DNA of 64,000 nt from Burkholderia cepacia ATCC 25416. GTDB lineage: Bacteria > Pseudomonadota > Gammaproteobacteria > Burkholderiales > Burkholderiaceae. Made by a program: the position numbers and the translations under genes. Each line of letters opens with the position of its first letter. Positions within the stretch are counted from its first letter, which is position 1. The stretch covers positions 1,922,001 through 1,986,000 of the forward strand of contig NZ_CP012982.1 of assembly GCF_001411495.1 (NCBI RefSeq), written 5' to 3'. The notes beneath the pieces were generated by a model. That model saw only the letters and a list, made by a program, of their open reading frames with translations. It had not been told where the DNA came from and ran no database searches. Positions 8,410-17,797 of this stretch are shown piece by piece.

Positions 8410-8439
8410 TTGACAGCCCCCGTCACCCTGTGATTTGAT
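8410..8439 (+). promoter_or_regulatory. Putative leuA promoter
   Basis: A perfect -35 TTGACA (8410-8415) is followed after 18 bp by an extended -10 (TGA then TTTGAT, 8434-8439). The predicted start of transcription, about 8446, coincides with the A of the leader-peptide ATG at 8447, so the leader message would be leaderless. Confidence 0.55.
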
Positions 8440-8446
8440 TCCGGCC

Positions 8447-8542
8447 ATGCAAGCCGCCCAGCCCCTCTTCTCGCTACGACTACTAGCCCGTTTCTCCGGG
8501 CTGGGTCTGCGGCTGCGCGCTTTCCATCTGCTTCTTTCCTGA
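8447..8542 (+). CDS. Leucine-rich leader peptide of the leuA attenuator
   Basis: A 31-codon ORF with 10 leucines. It has a run CUA-CGA-CUA-CUA (8474-8485), codons that are rare in this GC-rich genome, and ends in three more Leu codons before Ser-stop. The run overlaps the 5' arm of a hairpin (AGCCCG 8485-8490 / CGGGCT 8497-8502). A terminator-like stem with a pyrimidine tail follows at 8573-8612, and leuA begins at 8784. This is the layout of ribosome-mediated attenuation: stalling at Leu codons when charged tRNA-Leu is low should prevent termination. No Shine-Dalgarno precedes the ATG, and the predicted transcription start is at the ATG. The peptide itself is not expected to have a function. 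Confidence 0.75.
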   Translation: MQAAQPLFSLRLLARFSGLGLRLRAFHLLLS

Positions 8543-8572
8543 AGCGCCAGATTTCCCCCGCATCATCGACCT

Positions 8573-8612
8573 GGCCCCGGTTGTCGACCGGCGCCTGAGT
8601 TCGTCTTTCTTC
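8573..8612 (+). terminator. Attenuator terminator in the leuA leader
   Basis: Stem GGCCCCGGT (8573-8581) with ACCGGCGCC (8587-8595), one C-C mismatch and loop TGTCG, followed by a T/C-rich tail (8596-8612). It lies 30 bp after the leader-peptide stop and about 170 bp before leuA, so it would cut the transcript before leuA. Confidence 0.55.
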
Positions 8613-8783
8613 CGAATCGTTCCGCTCCGTCCCGGTCGCTCAACCGCCAAGGCCGTCGTTCGCCGTACCGCTTTGCCGTTGTGCCGCTTTCCACCGTTTT
8701 CACCGCTGTGCGCGCAGCCTGCCACCACGACTGATGGCCATCGCGCAGCGGTTTCCCGACCCACCGACCGAGGACCGAACATC

Positions 8784-10496
8784 ATGATGCTGAAGAACCC
8801 CGCGACGAAGTACCGACCGTTCACGCCCGTCAACCTGCCGAACCGCATGTGGCCGACGCGCACGATCACGCAAGCGCCGATCTGGATGAGCACCGACCTG
8901 CGCGACGGCAACCAGTCGCTGTTCGAGCCGATGGACGCGGCGCGCAAGATGCGGATGTTCAAGATGCTGGTCGCGATCGGCTTCAAGGAGATCGAGGTCG
9001 CGTTTCCGTCGGCGTCGGAGACCGACTTCAACTTCGTGCGCGAACTGATCGAAGGCGGCCACATTCCCGACGACGTGACGATCGAGGTGCTCACGCAGGC
9101 CCGCGACGACCTGATCGAGCGTACCTTCGACTCGCTGCGCGGCGCGAAGCGCGCGATCGTTCACCTGTACAACGCGACCGCGCCGGAATTCCGCAAGATC
9201 GTGTTCGGCCTCGACCGCGACGGCGTGAAGGCACTCGCGGTGAACGCGGCGCGCACGATCAAGCGCTTCGCCGACGCCGCGACCGACACGCATTTCACGC
9301 TGCAATACAGCCCGGAAACCTTCACGGCGACCGAGCTGGATTTCGCGAAGGAAGTCTGTGATGCCGTGTTCGACGTCTGGCAGCCGACGCCGGAGCACAA
9401 GGCGATCGTGAACCTGCCCGCCACGGTCGAAGTCGGCACGCCGAACTTCTACGCGGACCAGATCGAATGGATGCACCGCAACCTCGCGCGCCGCGACGCG
9501 CTGATCGTGTCCGTGCATCCGCACAACGACCGAGGCACCGCGGTCGCGGCGGCCGAGCTCGCGGTGATGGCCGGTGCGGACCGGATCGAGGGCTGCCTGT
9601 TCGGCAACGGCGAGCGCACCGGTAACGTCGATCTCGTCACGCTCGCGCTGAACCTCTACTCGCAGGGCGTCGATCCGGGCCTCGATTTCTCGCAGATCAA
9701 CGAAGTCGCGCGCACGTCCGAGGAATGCACGCAGTTGCCGATCCATCCGCGCCATCCGTATGTCGGCGACCTCGTGTTCACCGCGTTCTCCGGCTCGCAT
9801 CAGGACGCGATCAAGAAGGGCTTCGCGGTACAGAAACCCGACGCCGTATGGGAAATGCCGTATCTGCCGATCGATCCGAGCGATGTCGGCCGCACGTACG
9901 ACTCGATCATTCGCGTGAACAGCCAGTCGGGCAAGGGCGGTATCGCGTACCTGCTCGAGCAGAGCTATGGCGTCGCGCTGCCGCGCCGCCTGCAGGTCGA
10001 CTTCAGCGCGGCCGTGCAGCGCCTGACCGACGACAGCGGGCTCGAGGTGACGAGCGCGCAGATCTGGTCGCTGTTTCAGCAGGAATACGTGGAAGGCGAT
10101 GCGCCGCTGCGTTATGTCGGCCATGAGCTGAGCGAACGCGACGGCCGCGAGACGATCGTGCTGACCGCCGACGTGCACGGCGAGCGCCGCGTGCTGCGCG
10201 GTGAAGGCAACGGCCCGCTCGACGCGCTGATGCATGCGCTGCGTACGCCGCTGCGCATCCAGCACTACGAGGAGCGCGCGCTGTCGCAAGGCGCCGATGC
10301 GAAGGCGATCGCGATCGCGGAGCTGGCCGGGTCGGGCGTGCGCGGCAGCGCGTTCGGCGTCGGCATCGACGCGAACCTGACGACCGCGTCGATCCGCGCG
10401 GTGATCAGCGGTGTCAACCGCGCGTATGCGCGTGCGGACGAAGCGGTGCAGGCGACGTTTTTTGGCGCGCATTCCGCGGTGAAGGCTGTCGCGTAA
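8784..10496 (+). CDS. leuA: 2-isopropylmalate synthase, long (LeuA type 2) class
   Basis: 570 residues from the ATG at 8784 (a second ATG follows directly), with GAGGA about 9 bp upstream. The enzyme condenses acetyl-CoA with 2-ketoisovalerate, the first committed step of leucine synthesis. The N terminus [19 protein letters not shown] is typical of the long class. The TIM-barrel signature is [55 protein letters not shown] holds the metal-binding HxH-type region and the Gly-rich loop. The C-terminal ~130 residues form the allosteric leucine-binding domain, so feedback inhibition is expected in addition to the attenuator upstream. No other leu gene is adjacent. Its 3' end overlaps the convergent LysR gene by 83 bp. 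Confidence 0.95.
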   Translation: MMLKNPATKYRPFTPVNLPNRMWPTRTITQAPIWMSTDLRDGNQSLFEPMDAARKMRMFKMLVAIGFKEIEVAFPSASETDFNFVRELIEGGHIPDDVTIEVLTQARDDLIERTFDSLRGAKRAIVHLYNATAPEFRKIVFGLDRDGVKALAVNAARTIKRFADAATDTHFTLQYSPETFTATELDFAKEVCDAVFDVWQPTPEHKAIVNLPATVEVGTPNFYADQIEWMHRNLARRDALIVSVHPHNDRGTAVAAAELAVMAGADRIEGCLFGNGERTGNVDLVTLALNLYSQGVDPGLDFSQINEVARTSEECTQLPIHPRHPYVGDLVFTAFSGSHQDAIKKGFAVQKPDAVWEMPYLPIDPSDVGRTYDSIIRVNSQSGKGGIAYLLEQSYGVALPRRLQVDFSAAVQRLTDDSGLEVTSAQIWSLFQQEYVEGDAPLRYVGHELSERDGRETIVLTADVHGERRVLRGEGNGPLDALMHALRTPLRIQHYEERALSQGADAKAIAIAELAGSGVRGSAFGVGIDANLTTASIRAVISGVNRAYARADEAVQATFFGAHSAVKAVA

Positions 10497-11481
10497 GCGG
10501 CGTCGTGGCGGCTGCGCCGGCGGTGTCCGGCGCGGTCGCGTCGCCGCCGCCTTGGTGGCCGTCCCGGTGGCCGCTGCGCGGCCCGGCAAGCGCATCGCGC
10601 AGTTCCACCTTCATGAAATCCACCCACGCGCGCGTCTTCGCGTCGATGTGCCGGCGTGACGGATACACCAGAAACACGCCCACGTCGTCCGCCCGGTAAT
10701 CGGGCAGCACGCGCACCAGCGCGCCTGAACGCAGATCGTCCGCCGCGACGAATTCCGGCAGCAGGCCGATTCCCGCCCCTTCCCGCACCGCGATCGCGAG
10801 CGATGCCGCGACGTCGGCCGTCATCGCCGGCTCGAACGCGACCGTTTCCGCATCCGCACCGCGCGTCAGTGCCCATTCACCCGCCGGGTAGGCCGGTGCG
10901 ACCAGCTGCAGGCAGCGATGCCGCACGAGCGCGCGCGGCGTATCCGGCATGCCGTGATGCGCGACATACGCGGGTGCCGCGCACAGCACGCTGCCGATTC
11001 GCCCGACATCGATCGCGACCTGATCGGAGTTCGGCAGGTTCGGCATTGCGATGATGGCGACGTCGTAGCTGCCGCGGATCAGGTCGGGCACGTGCGGTGC
11101 GAGCGTCAAATCGACGCTGACTTCCGGATAACGCGCCTGGAAGCGCGCGACCAGCGGAATCACGAAACGGTTCGCGATGCTGGCGCTGCAGTGCGCGCGC
11201 AGTCGTCCGTACGGATGCAGCCGCGCGCCGCGCGCTTCGCGTTCGCTCGCGTCCACTGCGAGCGTGATGTCGCGTGCGCGGGCCAGATAGCGTTCACCGG
11301 CTTCGGTCAGGCACATCGAGCGCGTCGTGCGGTTCAGCAGCCGGATGCCGAGATGCGTTTCGAGCGACGCGATCGCGCGGCTGACATACGCGGTCGTGAG
11401 GTTGAGCCGCTTGCCGGTTTCGGTGAAGGTTCCCGCGTCGGCGAGCGTGACGAAAACCTGCATGCGTTGAATCAGATCCAT
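10414..11481 (-). CDS. LysR-family transcriptional regulator with long C-terminal tail
   Basis: 355 residues from the ATG complementary to 11479-11481 ([19 protein letters not shown]). The winged helix-turn-helix is at about residues 2-60 and the effector-binding domain at about 90-295, ending near [12 protein letters not shown]. The subgroup resembles CrgA/DsdC-like repressors common in Burkholderia. The last ~55 residues (Gly/Pro/Thr/Arg-rich) are beyond the usual family length and run antisense into the end of leuA, giving an 83-bp convergent overlap. The tail may be the result of a lost stop codon. Target genes are not evident. Confidence 0.88.
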   Translation of the reverse strand: MDLIQRMQVFVTLADAGTFTETGKRLNLTTAYVSRAIASLETHLGIRLLNRTTRSMCLTEAGERYLARARDITLAVDASEREARGARLHPYGRLRAHCSASIANRFVIPLVARFQARYPEVSVDLTLAPHVPDLIRGSYDVAIIAMPNLPNSDQVAIDVGRIGSVLCAAPAYVAHHGMPDTPRALVRHRCLQLVAPAYPAGEWALTRGADAETVAFEPAMTADVAASLAIAVREGAGIGLLPEFVAADDLRSGALVRVLPDYRADDVGVFLVYPSRRHIDAKTRAWVDFMKVELRDALAGPRSGHRDGHQGGGDATAPDTAGAAATTPLTRQPSPRNARQKTSPAPLRPHAHTRG

Positions 11482-11583
11482 CGGCGGAGCGCGAGTGTCG
11501 TGCGATGCCGCCACTGTAGCGGGCCACACGTTGCGCCGCGCACGCGCGGCAGCGCTCGATCGTCGCGAAACGGACAGCGCTGT

Positions 11584-12357
11584 TTATCGCCGTCGGAAGT
11601 ATTCGCTCGGCGGCACGCCGAGCGCCTTGCGGAACATCGCCGCGAACGCGCTCGGGCTGTCGTAGCCGTGCTCGAGCGCGAGTTCGAGGATCGGCGTGCC
11701 GGCCGCGAGGCGCGGCAGGCTCAGCAGCAATCGCGCATGGCGGCACCATGCGCCGTGCGTCATGCCCGTCTCGCGCTTGAACGTGCGTGCGAGCGTGCGC
11801 TCGTTCATGTGCGCATCGCGCGCCCACGACTGCAGCGTGACGGCCAACGACGGGTCGTTGACCAGCTGCGTGCACAGCGCGGCGAGTGCCGGATGGCGCG
11901 GCATCGGCACATGCAGCGACAGCAGCGGCGCGATTTCGATTTCGTCGAGGATCAGCGCGAGCACGCGTCCCGCGCGATGCGAAAGGTCGTAGTCGGCCGG
12001 CAGTTCGCACGCGGTCACGATCAGTTCGCGCAGCAACGTGCCGACCTCGATCACGCGGCACTCGCCCGGCAGGCTCGGCCGCACTTCGCGCGCGACGAAC
12101 ACCGAGCGCATCTGCACGTCGCCGGCCATCCGGATCTCGTGCTGCGTGCCGGCCGGCACCCACACCGCGCGCCCGGTCGGCACGACCCAGCTGCCGGCAT
12201 CCGCATGCACGAGCATCACGCCGGAGATCGCGTGAATCAGCTGGCCGTGCCGGTGCGAATGCGGCGGATACAAGACGCCGGACGCCGCGTCGGACACGGC
12301 GACCGCGATCTGCTTGTGCTTGTCCTTGCGCTCGAGCGCGCTGAAAAATGGATCCAC
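11584..12357 (-). CDS. AraC-family transcriptional regulator, cupin sensor domain
   Basis: 257 residues using the GTG complementary to 12355-12357, which has AAAGGA 4-5 bp upstream. A longer form from the ATG complementary to 12421-12423 (279 residues) is possible but would leave only 32 bp to the divergent gene and lacks a Shine-Dalgarno. The N-terminal cupin (YPPHSHRHGQLIHAISG, then WVVPTGRAVWVPAGTQH) is followed by the AraC helix-turn-helix pair at about 165-250 (LQSWARDAHMNERTLARTF; ALEHGYDSPSAFAAMFRKALG). It is divergent from the efflux operon and is its likely local regulator. Confidence 0.9.
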   Translation of the reverse strand: MDPFFSALERKDKHKQIAVAVSDAASGVLYPPHSHRHGQLIHAISGVMLVHADAGSWVVPTGRAVWVPAGTQHEIRMAGDVQMRSVFVAREVRPSLPGECRVIEVGTLLRELIVTACELPADYDLSHRAGRVLALILDEIEIAPLLSLHVPMPRHPALAALCTQLVNDPSLAVTLQSWARDAHMNERTLARTFKRETGMTHGAWCRHARLLLSLPRLAAGTPILELALEHGYDSPSAFAAMFRKALGVPPSEYFRRR

Positions 12358-12455
12358 TTGTCCTTTTCTCGACGACGAATGCGCTTTGCGCGCGAGATCG
12401 ACTGAATGTGCCGAAATTACCATAGGCCCATCGTTTGTTCGACTGCCACCGCACG

Positions 12456-13976
12456 ATGCGCGCCTCCTTCCTTGCTTCGCTTTCCTTCGATTTACCCGTT
12501 GCCGCCTCGTCTTGCGCGCCGCGCATCGCCGCCACGCTGCTGAGCGCGGCGATGCTGGGCGCATGCTCCGTCGGCGAGCCGTATCGCCCGCCGTCGATCG
12601 ATGCGGCACATCGCGCGCCGTTCGATGCCGCGGCGGATGCGCCCGTCGCGCCGGGCGGCGCGTTGCCCGATCGCTGGTGGCAACTGTTCGACGATCCGGC
12701 GCTGGACGCACTCGTGCGCGAAGCGCTCGCGCAAAACCGCGATCTCGCGGTGGCCGCGGCGCGCGTCGAGCGGGCGCGCGCCGTGCTCGACGAAGCGGGC
12801 GCCGCGCGATTGCCCGATACGACGGCCGGCTTCGGCGTCGACTACGGCAAGCATGCGCCCGACCAGATCGTCGCGAGCGCGAAGGGCACCGATGCACGTA
12901 CGCGCCGGGGATTCGCGCCGTCGTTCGCGTTGTCGTGGGAAGTCGATCTGTGGGGGCGTGTCGGCCATCTCGTCGATGCCGCGCGCGCCGATTCGGAGGC
13001 CGTGCAGGCGGCATCGGATGCGATGCGCGTCACGGTGGCCGCCGAGACGACAGCCGCCTACGCGCAGGCGTGCGCGTACGGCGAGCGGATCGACGTGGCC
13101 GAGCGTTCGGTCGCGATCGCCGACCGCCTCGCCGCGCTGACCGCACGGCAGCGCACGCACGGTCTCGTGTCCGATCTGGAAGTCGCGCGATCGCGCGCGT
13201 TTGCCGACGATACGCGTGCCGAACTGCCGGCGCTGACTGGCGCGCGCCGCGCCGCGTTGTATGAGCTGGCGGTGCTGACCGGGCACGCGCCCGGCGCGAT
13301 CCCCGACGCGGCCGCGCGCTGCCATGCGACGCCGGCACTGGCGCGGCCGTTTCCGGTCGGCGATGGCGCCGCGCTGCTCCGGCGCCGGCCCGACCTGCGC
13401 GAAAGCGAGCGCCGGCTCGCCGCGTCGAACGCGCGGATCGGTGCCGCCACGGCCGAGCTGTATCCGTCGATCGTGCTCGGCGGGTCGGTGAACTGGCTGT
13501 CGACGACCGGCGATCCGTCGTCGCTCGGCGACAAGTACGCGATCGCGTGGGGCGTCGGGCCGCTGATTACCTGGCGCTTTCCGAATCTCGCGGCGAGCCG
13601 CGCGCAGCTCGCACAGGCACGCGCGGACGATGCCGCCGCTCGCGCGTCGTTCGACGCGCAGGTGCTGCGCGCGCTGAAGGAAACCGAACAGGCGCTCGCG
13701 CGATACGGTGCCGAGTGGCGCCACAAGGCCGCGCTCGAAACCGCGCGCGCCGAGCACGCGCGCGCTTTCCGGCTCGCGGAACTGAACTACGACGCGGGCG
13801 CGCTGGATTTTCTCGGCGTGCTCGACGCGCAGCGCAGCCTCGTCGCGGTCGATGCGGCGCTGGCCGCGTCGACGCAGCAGGTCGCGCTCGATCAGGTTGC
13901 CGTCTTCAAGGCACTGGGGGGCGGCTGGCAGCGTCAGGGCCAGCGCAAGCCCGTTATTGACGTGAACGGGCCCTGA
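12456..13976 (+). CDS. Outer-membrane efflux lipoprotein, NodT/OprM (TolC) family
   Basis: 506 residues from the ATG at 12456 (MRASFLASLSFDLP). The signal peptide ends in a lipobox LLSAAMLGAC, giving a lipid-anchored Cys at about residue 38. SVGEPYRPP and the LPDRWWQLFDDPALDALVREAL segment are hallmarks of NodT-type factors. Two repeats of the alpha-hairpin/beta-strand unit follow. The protein forms the trimeric outer-membrane channel for the inner-membrane pump encoded downstream (the next gene starts 47 bp on). First gene of a three-gene efflux operon, divergent from an AraC regulator. Substrate unknown. Confidence 0.93.
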   Translation: MRASFLASLSFDLPVAASSCAPRIAATLLSAAMLGACSVGEPYRPPSIDAAHRAPFDAAADAPVAPGGALPDRWWQLFDDPALDALVREALAQNRDLAVAAARVERARAVLDEAGAARLPDTTAGFGVDYGKHAPDQIVASAKGTDARTRRGFAPSFALSWEVDLWGRVGHLVDAARADSEAVQAASDAMRVTVAAETTAAYAQACAYGERIDVAERSVAIADRLAALTARQRTHGLVSDLEVARSRAFADDTRAELPALTGARRAALYELAVLTGHAPGAIPDAAARCHATPALARPFPVGDGAALLRRRPDLRESERRLAASNARIGAATAELYPSIVLGGSVNWLSTTGDPSSLGDKYAIAWGVGPLITWRFPNLAASRAQLAQARADDAAARASFDAQVLRALKETEQALARYGAEWRHKAALETARAEHARAFRLAELNYDAGALDFLGVLDAQRSLVAVDAALAASTQQVALDQVAVFKALGGGWQRQGQRKPVIDVNGP

Positions 13977-14023
13977 CAGGCCGTTCGTGAATCCGCACGC
14001 ACTCGACCATTCCGATTCCGATC

Positions 14024-15142
14024 ATGAGCACCACAGCCGTACCCGAGAAATCCGCCCGTTTCGCGCGGCGCCACTGGATCGCCGCCGGCGCCTTCATCAC
14101 CGTCATCGTGCTGGCCGGGTTCGGCTGGCGCTGGTGGACGGTCGGCCGCTTCATCGAGCATACCGACGATGCCTACGTGCGCGCCGACATCGTGACCGTC
14201 AGCCCGCGGGTGGCCGGTTATGTCGCACGCGTGGCCGTCGACGACAACCAGCCCGTGAAGCGCGGCGACGTGCTCGTCATGCTCGACGATCGCGACTATC
14301 GCGCGAAGCTCGACGACGCGCAGGCGGCCGTTGCCGCCGCCGATGCGACGTTGCAGGCCGAGGAAGCCGCGGCCGCGACGCTCGACGCGCAGGTCGGCCA
14401 GCAGCGCAGCGTGATCGAGCAGGCGCAGGCCGACGCGGCCGCCGCGCGTGCCGAGGCGACCCGGCGCGACGCGGATGCGGCGCGCTACAAGCAGTTGCTC
14501 GCCGAATCGGCCGCCAGCGGGCAGCGCTGGGAACAGGCGCACGCCGATGCGCTGAAGGCGCGCGCGGAACTGGCGCGCGCCGGTGCGGCCGTGCGCGCGC
14601 AGGACGACCAGCAGACGGTGTTGCGCCGGCGCCGTGCCCAAGGCACGGCCGCGATCGAGCAGGCGCGTGCGCGGCTCGCGGCGTCCCGCGCGAAGCTCGC
14701 GCTGGCGCAACTCGATCTCGAGCACACGGTGATCCGCGCGACCCGCGACGGCACGATCGGCCAGCGGGCGGTGCGTGCGGGCCAGTACGTCGAGGTCGGG
14801 ATGCCGTTGCTCGCGGTCGTGCCGCTGCGCGACGTGTACGTCGTCGCGAACTTCAAGGAGACGCAGCTCGGCGCGATGCGCGACGGGCAGCCGGTCGAGA
14901 TCGACGTCGATACCTACTCGGGCCGCACGCTGCACGGCCGCGTGCTCGGGCTCGCCCCGGGCTCGGGCGCCGAATTCGCGCTGCTGCCGCCCGACAATGC
15001 GACCGGCAACTTCACGAAAATCGTGCAGCGCGTACCCGTGAAGATCCGCCTCGATGCGCCGCCGCCGGGCCTCGTCCTGAGGCCCGGCATGTCGGTGATC
15101 GCGCGCGTCGATACGCGCGGCACGCCGGGAGCCGGATCGTGA
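14024..15142 (+). CDS. HlyD/EmrA-type membrane fusion protein of an MFS efflux pump
   Basis: 372 residues. One N-terminal transmembrane helix (about 18-38) precedes the periplasmic part. HTDDAYVRADIVTVSPRVAGYV is the typical EmrA start of the lipoyl domain. A long Ala/Arg/Glu-rich coiled coil covers about residues 95-225 and the beta-barrel/lipoyl halves follow (HTVIRATRDGTIGQR...). It couples the inner-membrane MFS pump to the NodT channel. The stop overlaps the start of the MFS gene (GTGA, 15139-15142), implying translational coupling. Confidence 0.94.
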   Translation: MSTTAVPEKSARFARRHWIAAGAFITVIVLAGFGWRWWTVGRFIEHTDDAYVRADIVTVSPRVAGYVARVAVDDNQPVKRGDVLVMLDDRDYRAKLDDAQAAVAAADATLQAEEAAAATLDAQVGQQRSVIEQAQADAAAARAEATRRDADAARYKQLLAESAASGQRWEQAHADALKARAELARAGAAVRAQDDQQTVLRRRRAQGTAAIEQARARLAASRAKLALAQLDLEHTVIRATRDGTIGQRAVRAGQYVEVGMPLLAVVPLRDVYVVANFKETQLGAMRDGQPVEIDVDTYSGRTLHGRVLGLAPGSGAEFALLPPDNATGNFTKIVQRVPVKIRLDAPPPGLVLRPGMSVIARVDTRGTPGAGS

Positions 15143-16731
15143 CGGCCGCGGCATCGCGGGGCGCGCAGGCCGCGCACGACGAAACCGTCTCGCTGCGCGC
15201 GTGGGTCGCGGTGCTCGGCGGCGTGTTCGGCTGCTTCATGGCGGGGATGAACGTGCACGTGACGAACGCGTCGCTGCCCGACATCCGCGGGTCGCTGGGC
15301 GCGAGCTTCGAGGAAGGCTCGTGGATCTCGACCGCGTACCTCGTTGCCGAGATCGTCGTGATTCCGCTCACCGGCTGGCTCGTGCAGGTGTTCTCCGCGC
15401 GCCGCGTGCTGCTCGTCGGCGCAACGGGGTTCCTCGCGTTCTCGATCGCGTGCTCGGTCGCGCCGACCATTTCGACGATGATCGTCGCGCGCGCGCTGCA
15501 GGGCGCGTTCGGCGGCGTGCTGATTCCGCTGTCGTTCCAGCTGATCGTCACCGAGCTGCCACCGTCGAAGCATCCGCTCGGGATGGCGCTGTTCGCGGTC
15601 GCGAACAATGTCGCGCAGGCGGCCGGCCCGTCGCTCGGCGGCTGGCTCACCGACATGTATTCGTGGCGCTGGATCTTCTATCTGCAGATTCCGCCCGCGA
15701 TCGCGCTGATCGCGGCGATCGCGTGGGCGATCCGCCCGGTGCCCGTGCAGTTGGCGAAGCTGCGGCAGGCCGACTGGTTCGGGATCGCGACGATGGCGAT
15801 CGGCTTGAGCGCGCTGCAGATCGTGCTGGAGGAGGGCGGGCGCAAGGACTGGTTTGCGTCCGACCTGATCGTCGAGCTGTCGATCGTCGCGGTGGCGGGG
15901 CTCGTCGCGTTCGTCGCGATCGAGCTGCGGCGCGAGGCGCCGTTCATCAACCTGCGGCTGCTCGGCCGCTACAACTTCGGGATCGCGAGCCTGATGCAGT
16001 TCCTGTTCGGCGCGGTGGTGTTCGGCGTCGTGTTCCTCGTGCCGAACTACTTCGCGGAGCTGCACGGCTACAGCGCGCGCGACATCGGCCTCGCGATGAT
16101 CCCGTACGGGCTCGTGCAGTTCGTGATGTCGTTCCTGACGCCGCCGCTGATGCGCCGCACGAGCCCGCGCGCGACGATCGTGCTTGGTTTCGTGCTCGTC
16201 GCGGCCGGCTGCCTGATGAACATCCACCTGACCGCCGACGCTGCGTCGAACGTGATCGTGCCGTCGCTCGTCGTGCGCGGGATCGGGCAGTCGCTCGTCG
16301 TGATCGCGCTGTCGGTGATGGCCGTCGACGGGATCGAGAAGGCGCAGCTCGGTTCGGCGTCCGGCGTGTTCAACATGGTGCGCAACGTCGGCGGTGCGAT
16401 CGGCATCGCGGTGGCGAGCCAGATCGTCGTCGAGCGGCAGAAGCTGCATGCGATGCGGATCGGCGAGGCCGTGACGCCGTTCTCGGAAGCGTTTCAGGAG
16501 CGGATGGCGATGCTGGTGCGGCTGCTGTCGCGCGTGCATGTGCCGCGTGCCGATGCGTTGCCGGGTTCGGCGACCGGCGGCGTGAACGAGCTGGCGCTCG
16601 CGCTCGTGAACCAGCGCGTGATGCGTGAGGCGCTGTTGATGGCGTACAGCGATACGTTCCTGATCGCGGGTGTTGCGATGGTCGGATGTACGGCGGCGGC
16701 GTTCCTGTTGAAGGGGAAAAGGACAGCGTGA
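15139..16731 (+). CDS. DHA2-family (EmrB/QacA) MFS multidrug transporter
   Basis: 530 residues starting at GTG 15139, overlapping the preceding stop by 4 bp. The frame is open far upstream but that portion is antisense-like to the fusion-protein gene and not real. Many hydrophobic helices are visible, as expected for a 14-TM DHA2 pump. Family motifs: NVHVTNASLPDIRGSLGAS in helix 1, GWLVQVFSARRVLLVGATGF (motif A), and RALQGAFGGVLIPLSFQLI (motif B-like). EmrB-type pumps export hydrophobic drugs or fatty-acid-like compounds in exchange for H+. Complete tripartite operon with the two genes upstream. Confidence 0.94.
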   Translation: MTAAASRGAQAAHDETVSLRAWVAVLGGVFGCFMAGMNVHVTNASLPDIRGSLGASFEEGSWISTAYLVAEIVVIPLTGWLVQVFSARRVLLVGATGFLAFSIACSVAPTISTMIVARALQGAFGGVLIPLSFQLIVTELPPSKHPLGMALFAVANNVAQAAGPSLGGWLTDMYSWRWIFYLQIPPAIALIAAIAWAIRPVPVQLAKLRQADWFGIATMAIGLSALQIVLEEGGRKDWFASDLIVELSIVAVAGLVAFVAIELRREAPFINLRLLGRYNFGIASLMQFLFGAVVFGVVFLVPNYFAELHGYSARDIGLAMIPYGLVQFVMSFLTPPLMRRTSPRATIVLGFVLVAAGCLMNIHLTADAASNVIVPSLVVRGIGQSLVVIALSVMAVDGIEKAQLGSASGVFNMVRNVGGAIGIAVASQIVVERQKLHAMRIGEAVTPFSEAFQERMAMLVRLLSRVHVPRADALPGSATGGVNELALALVNQRVMREALLMAYSDTFLIAGVAMVGCTAAAFLLKGKRTA

Positions 16732-16991
16732 TGGGGACGGACGCCCGATATCGAAGCCTGACATACCTGACAGGCGAAGAATTCCTGCAATGGGCGTATC
16801 GTTCACCCGGCGCAGGCGGGACGACCGGCCTGCGGCCGATATCGTGAGCCAGGCCGGCGCATGTCGCCGGCCTGTCGTTCGTGGTGGCCACGGACGCCAG
16901 GGTCGCGCAGATCCGCGCTTCAGGCCCCTCCTCTCCGTGGTCCTTGTCCATTCAACCGGCCCTTTGTCGGGCCCATCGCGAGGAAAGCGTC

Positions 16992-17396
16992 ATGACGAAA
17001 CCCGATTCCCTGAAAGGCGACATCAAGGAGCAAGCCCAGGAAGCCGATCGCCACAACCTGGCGCGCCCCGCCGTGAACGGCGCATTGTGGGCGCGCGGAC
17101 TGACGACGCAGCGGGTGGCCGACCTGTTCAGGACGCAGCGGGGCCTGCCGGGGCACTGGATGCAGGTTCAGAACGAGGTCAACGCCGGGAACCGCTATTT
17201 CTATGGTGTCCAGAACGGCCACCAGACGACCGACGAAGGCAAGGAACTGATCCGCTGGATCGCCGATGCGGTGATCAGCGCCGCGCAGCGCGCGGAGTTC
17301 GATTTTCCGCTGCAGCAGCTTCAATTTACGGCCGACACGGGCTGGCTGAAGCTGCAGCGCGTGTCGGGTCGTGTGATGGTGTTGTCGCGCCCCTGA
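16992..17396 (+). CDS. Hypothetical protein, 134 residues
   Basis: ATG at 16992 with GAGGAAA 6 bp upstream; the frame is open upstream but this start is the best supported. The product is soluble and hydrophilic, with no signal peptide or membrane segment. Its N-terminal ~30 residues are polar. The remainder looks like a compact alpha/beta domain (VADLFRTQRGLPGHWMQVQNEVNAG). I do not recognise the family. It stands alone between the efflux operon and the SymE module and has its own terminator at 17425-17451. Confidence 0.7.
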   Translation: MTKPDSLKGDIKEQAQEADRHNLARPAVNGALWARGLTTQRVADLFRTQRGLPGHWMQVQNEVNAGNRYFYGVQNGHQTTDEGKELIRWIADAVISAAQRAEFDFPLQQLQFTADTGWLKLQRVSGRVMVLSRP

Positions 17397-17424
17397 CCGT
17401 CAGGTCCGGCGCATCGTCGGAACG

Positions 17425-17451
17425 CGTAGCGGCCGGGGCGCGGCCGCTACG
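17425..17451. terminator. Bidirectional-type terminator between convergent genes
   Basis: A perfect 10-bp stem CGTAGCGGCC (17425-17434) / GGCCGCTACG (17442-17451) with a 7-nt loop, followed on the plus strand by CCCCCTTCGTTCCTTTTG. It separates the hypothetical gene from the convergent HTH gene. Confidence 0.75.
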
Positions 17452-17476
17452 CCCCCTTCGTTCCTTTTGCCGACTG

Positions 17477-17797
17477 TCAGACTGAAACCGTGATGCCTGC
17501 CGAATGCGGTGGGCCCGCAGGCCGCACCACGATTTCCACCTGCTGGCCCAGCGACGCCAGCGTCTGCATCAGCAGTTCCAGCGAGACGTTCCGGAGTCTT
17601 TCGCGTTGCTCGGGCGTGACGACCGGCCGGGCCATCTCCGCGAGCGCCGCAGCCTCGTCTTCGCTCAGGCCGCGCGAGACGGTCAGTGCGTTGATCTTCA
17701 GGACGAGCGCGGATTTGGCCGACAGTGCGCCCGCGTCATCGAGGCCGAAGTCGGCCGGCAAGGTGCCGGCACGTTGTCGCGAGTCGTTGCGATTCAT
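17477..17797 (-). CDS. Helix-turn-helix (XRE, HTH_37-like) protein, partner of SymE-like toxin
   Basis: 106 residues from the ATG complementary to 17795-17797, overlapping the symE-like stop by 4 bp (translational coupling). The central part (ALSAKSALVLKINALTVSRG, LSEDEAAALAEM) and the C-terminal LLMQTLASLGQQVEIVVRP match the pattern of HTH_37 antitoxin-like proteins. The recognition helix is poorly conserved here because PVVTPEQRERLRN replaces the usual SQPKVSRLLRG. The coupling to a SymE-like toxin gene suggests a toxin-antitoxin role, with either protein contact or autorepression. Confidence 0.72.
   Translation of the reverse strand: MNRNDSRQRAGTLPADFGLDDAGALSAKSALVLKINALTVSRGLSEDEAAALAEMARPVVTPEQRERLRNVSLELLMQTLASLGQQVEIVVRPAGPPHSAGITVSV

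Noticed and set aside
8014..8413. Short overlapping ORFs on both strands between bclA and leuA
   Set aside because: No ribosome-binding sites, no recognisable product, and the frames compete with one another.
12358..12423. ATG start (12423) for the AraC/cupin regulator
   Set aside because: No Shine-Dalgarno and only 32 bp to the divergent gene. The GTG at 12357 has AAAGGA at correct spacing; the longer form remains possible.
13987..15138. In-frame upstream extension of the MFS pump gene by 384 codons
   Set aside because: It overlaps the membrane fusion protein gene in another frame and is Arg-rich without family similarity; the GTG at 15139 with GTGA overlap is the normal start.
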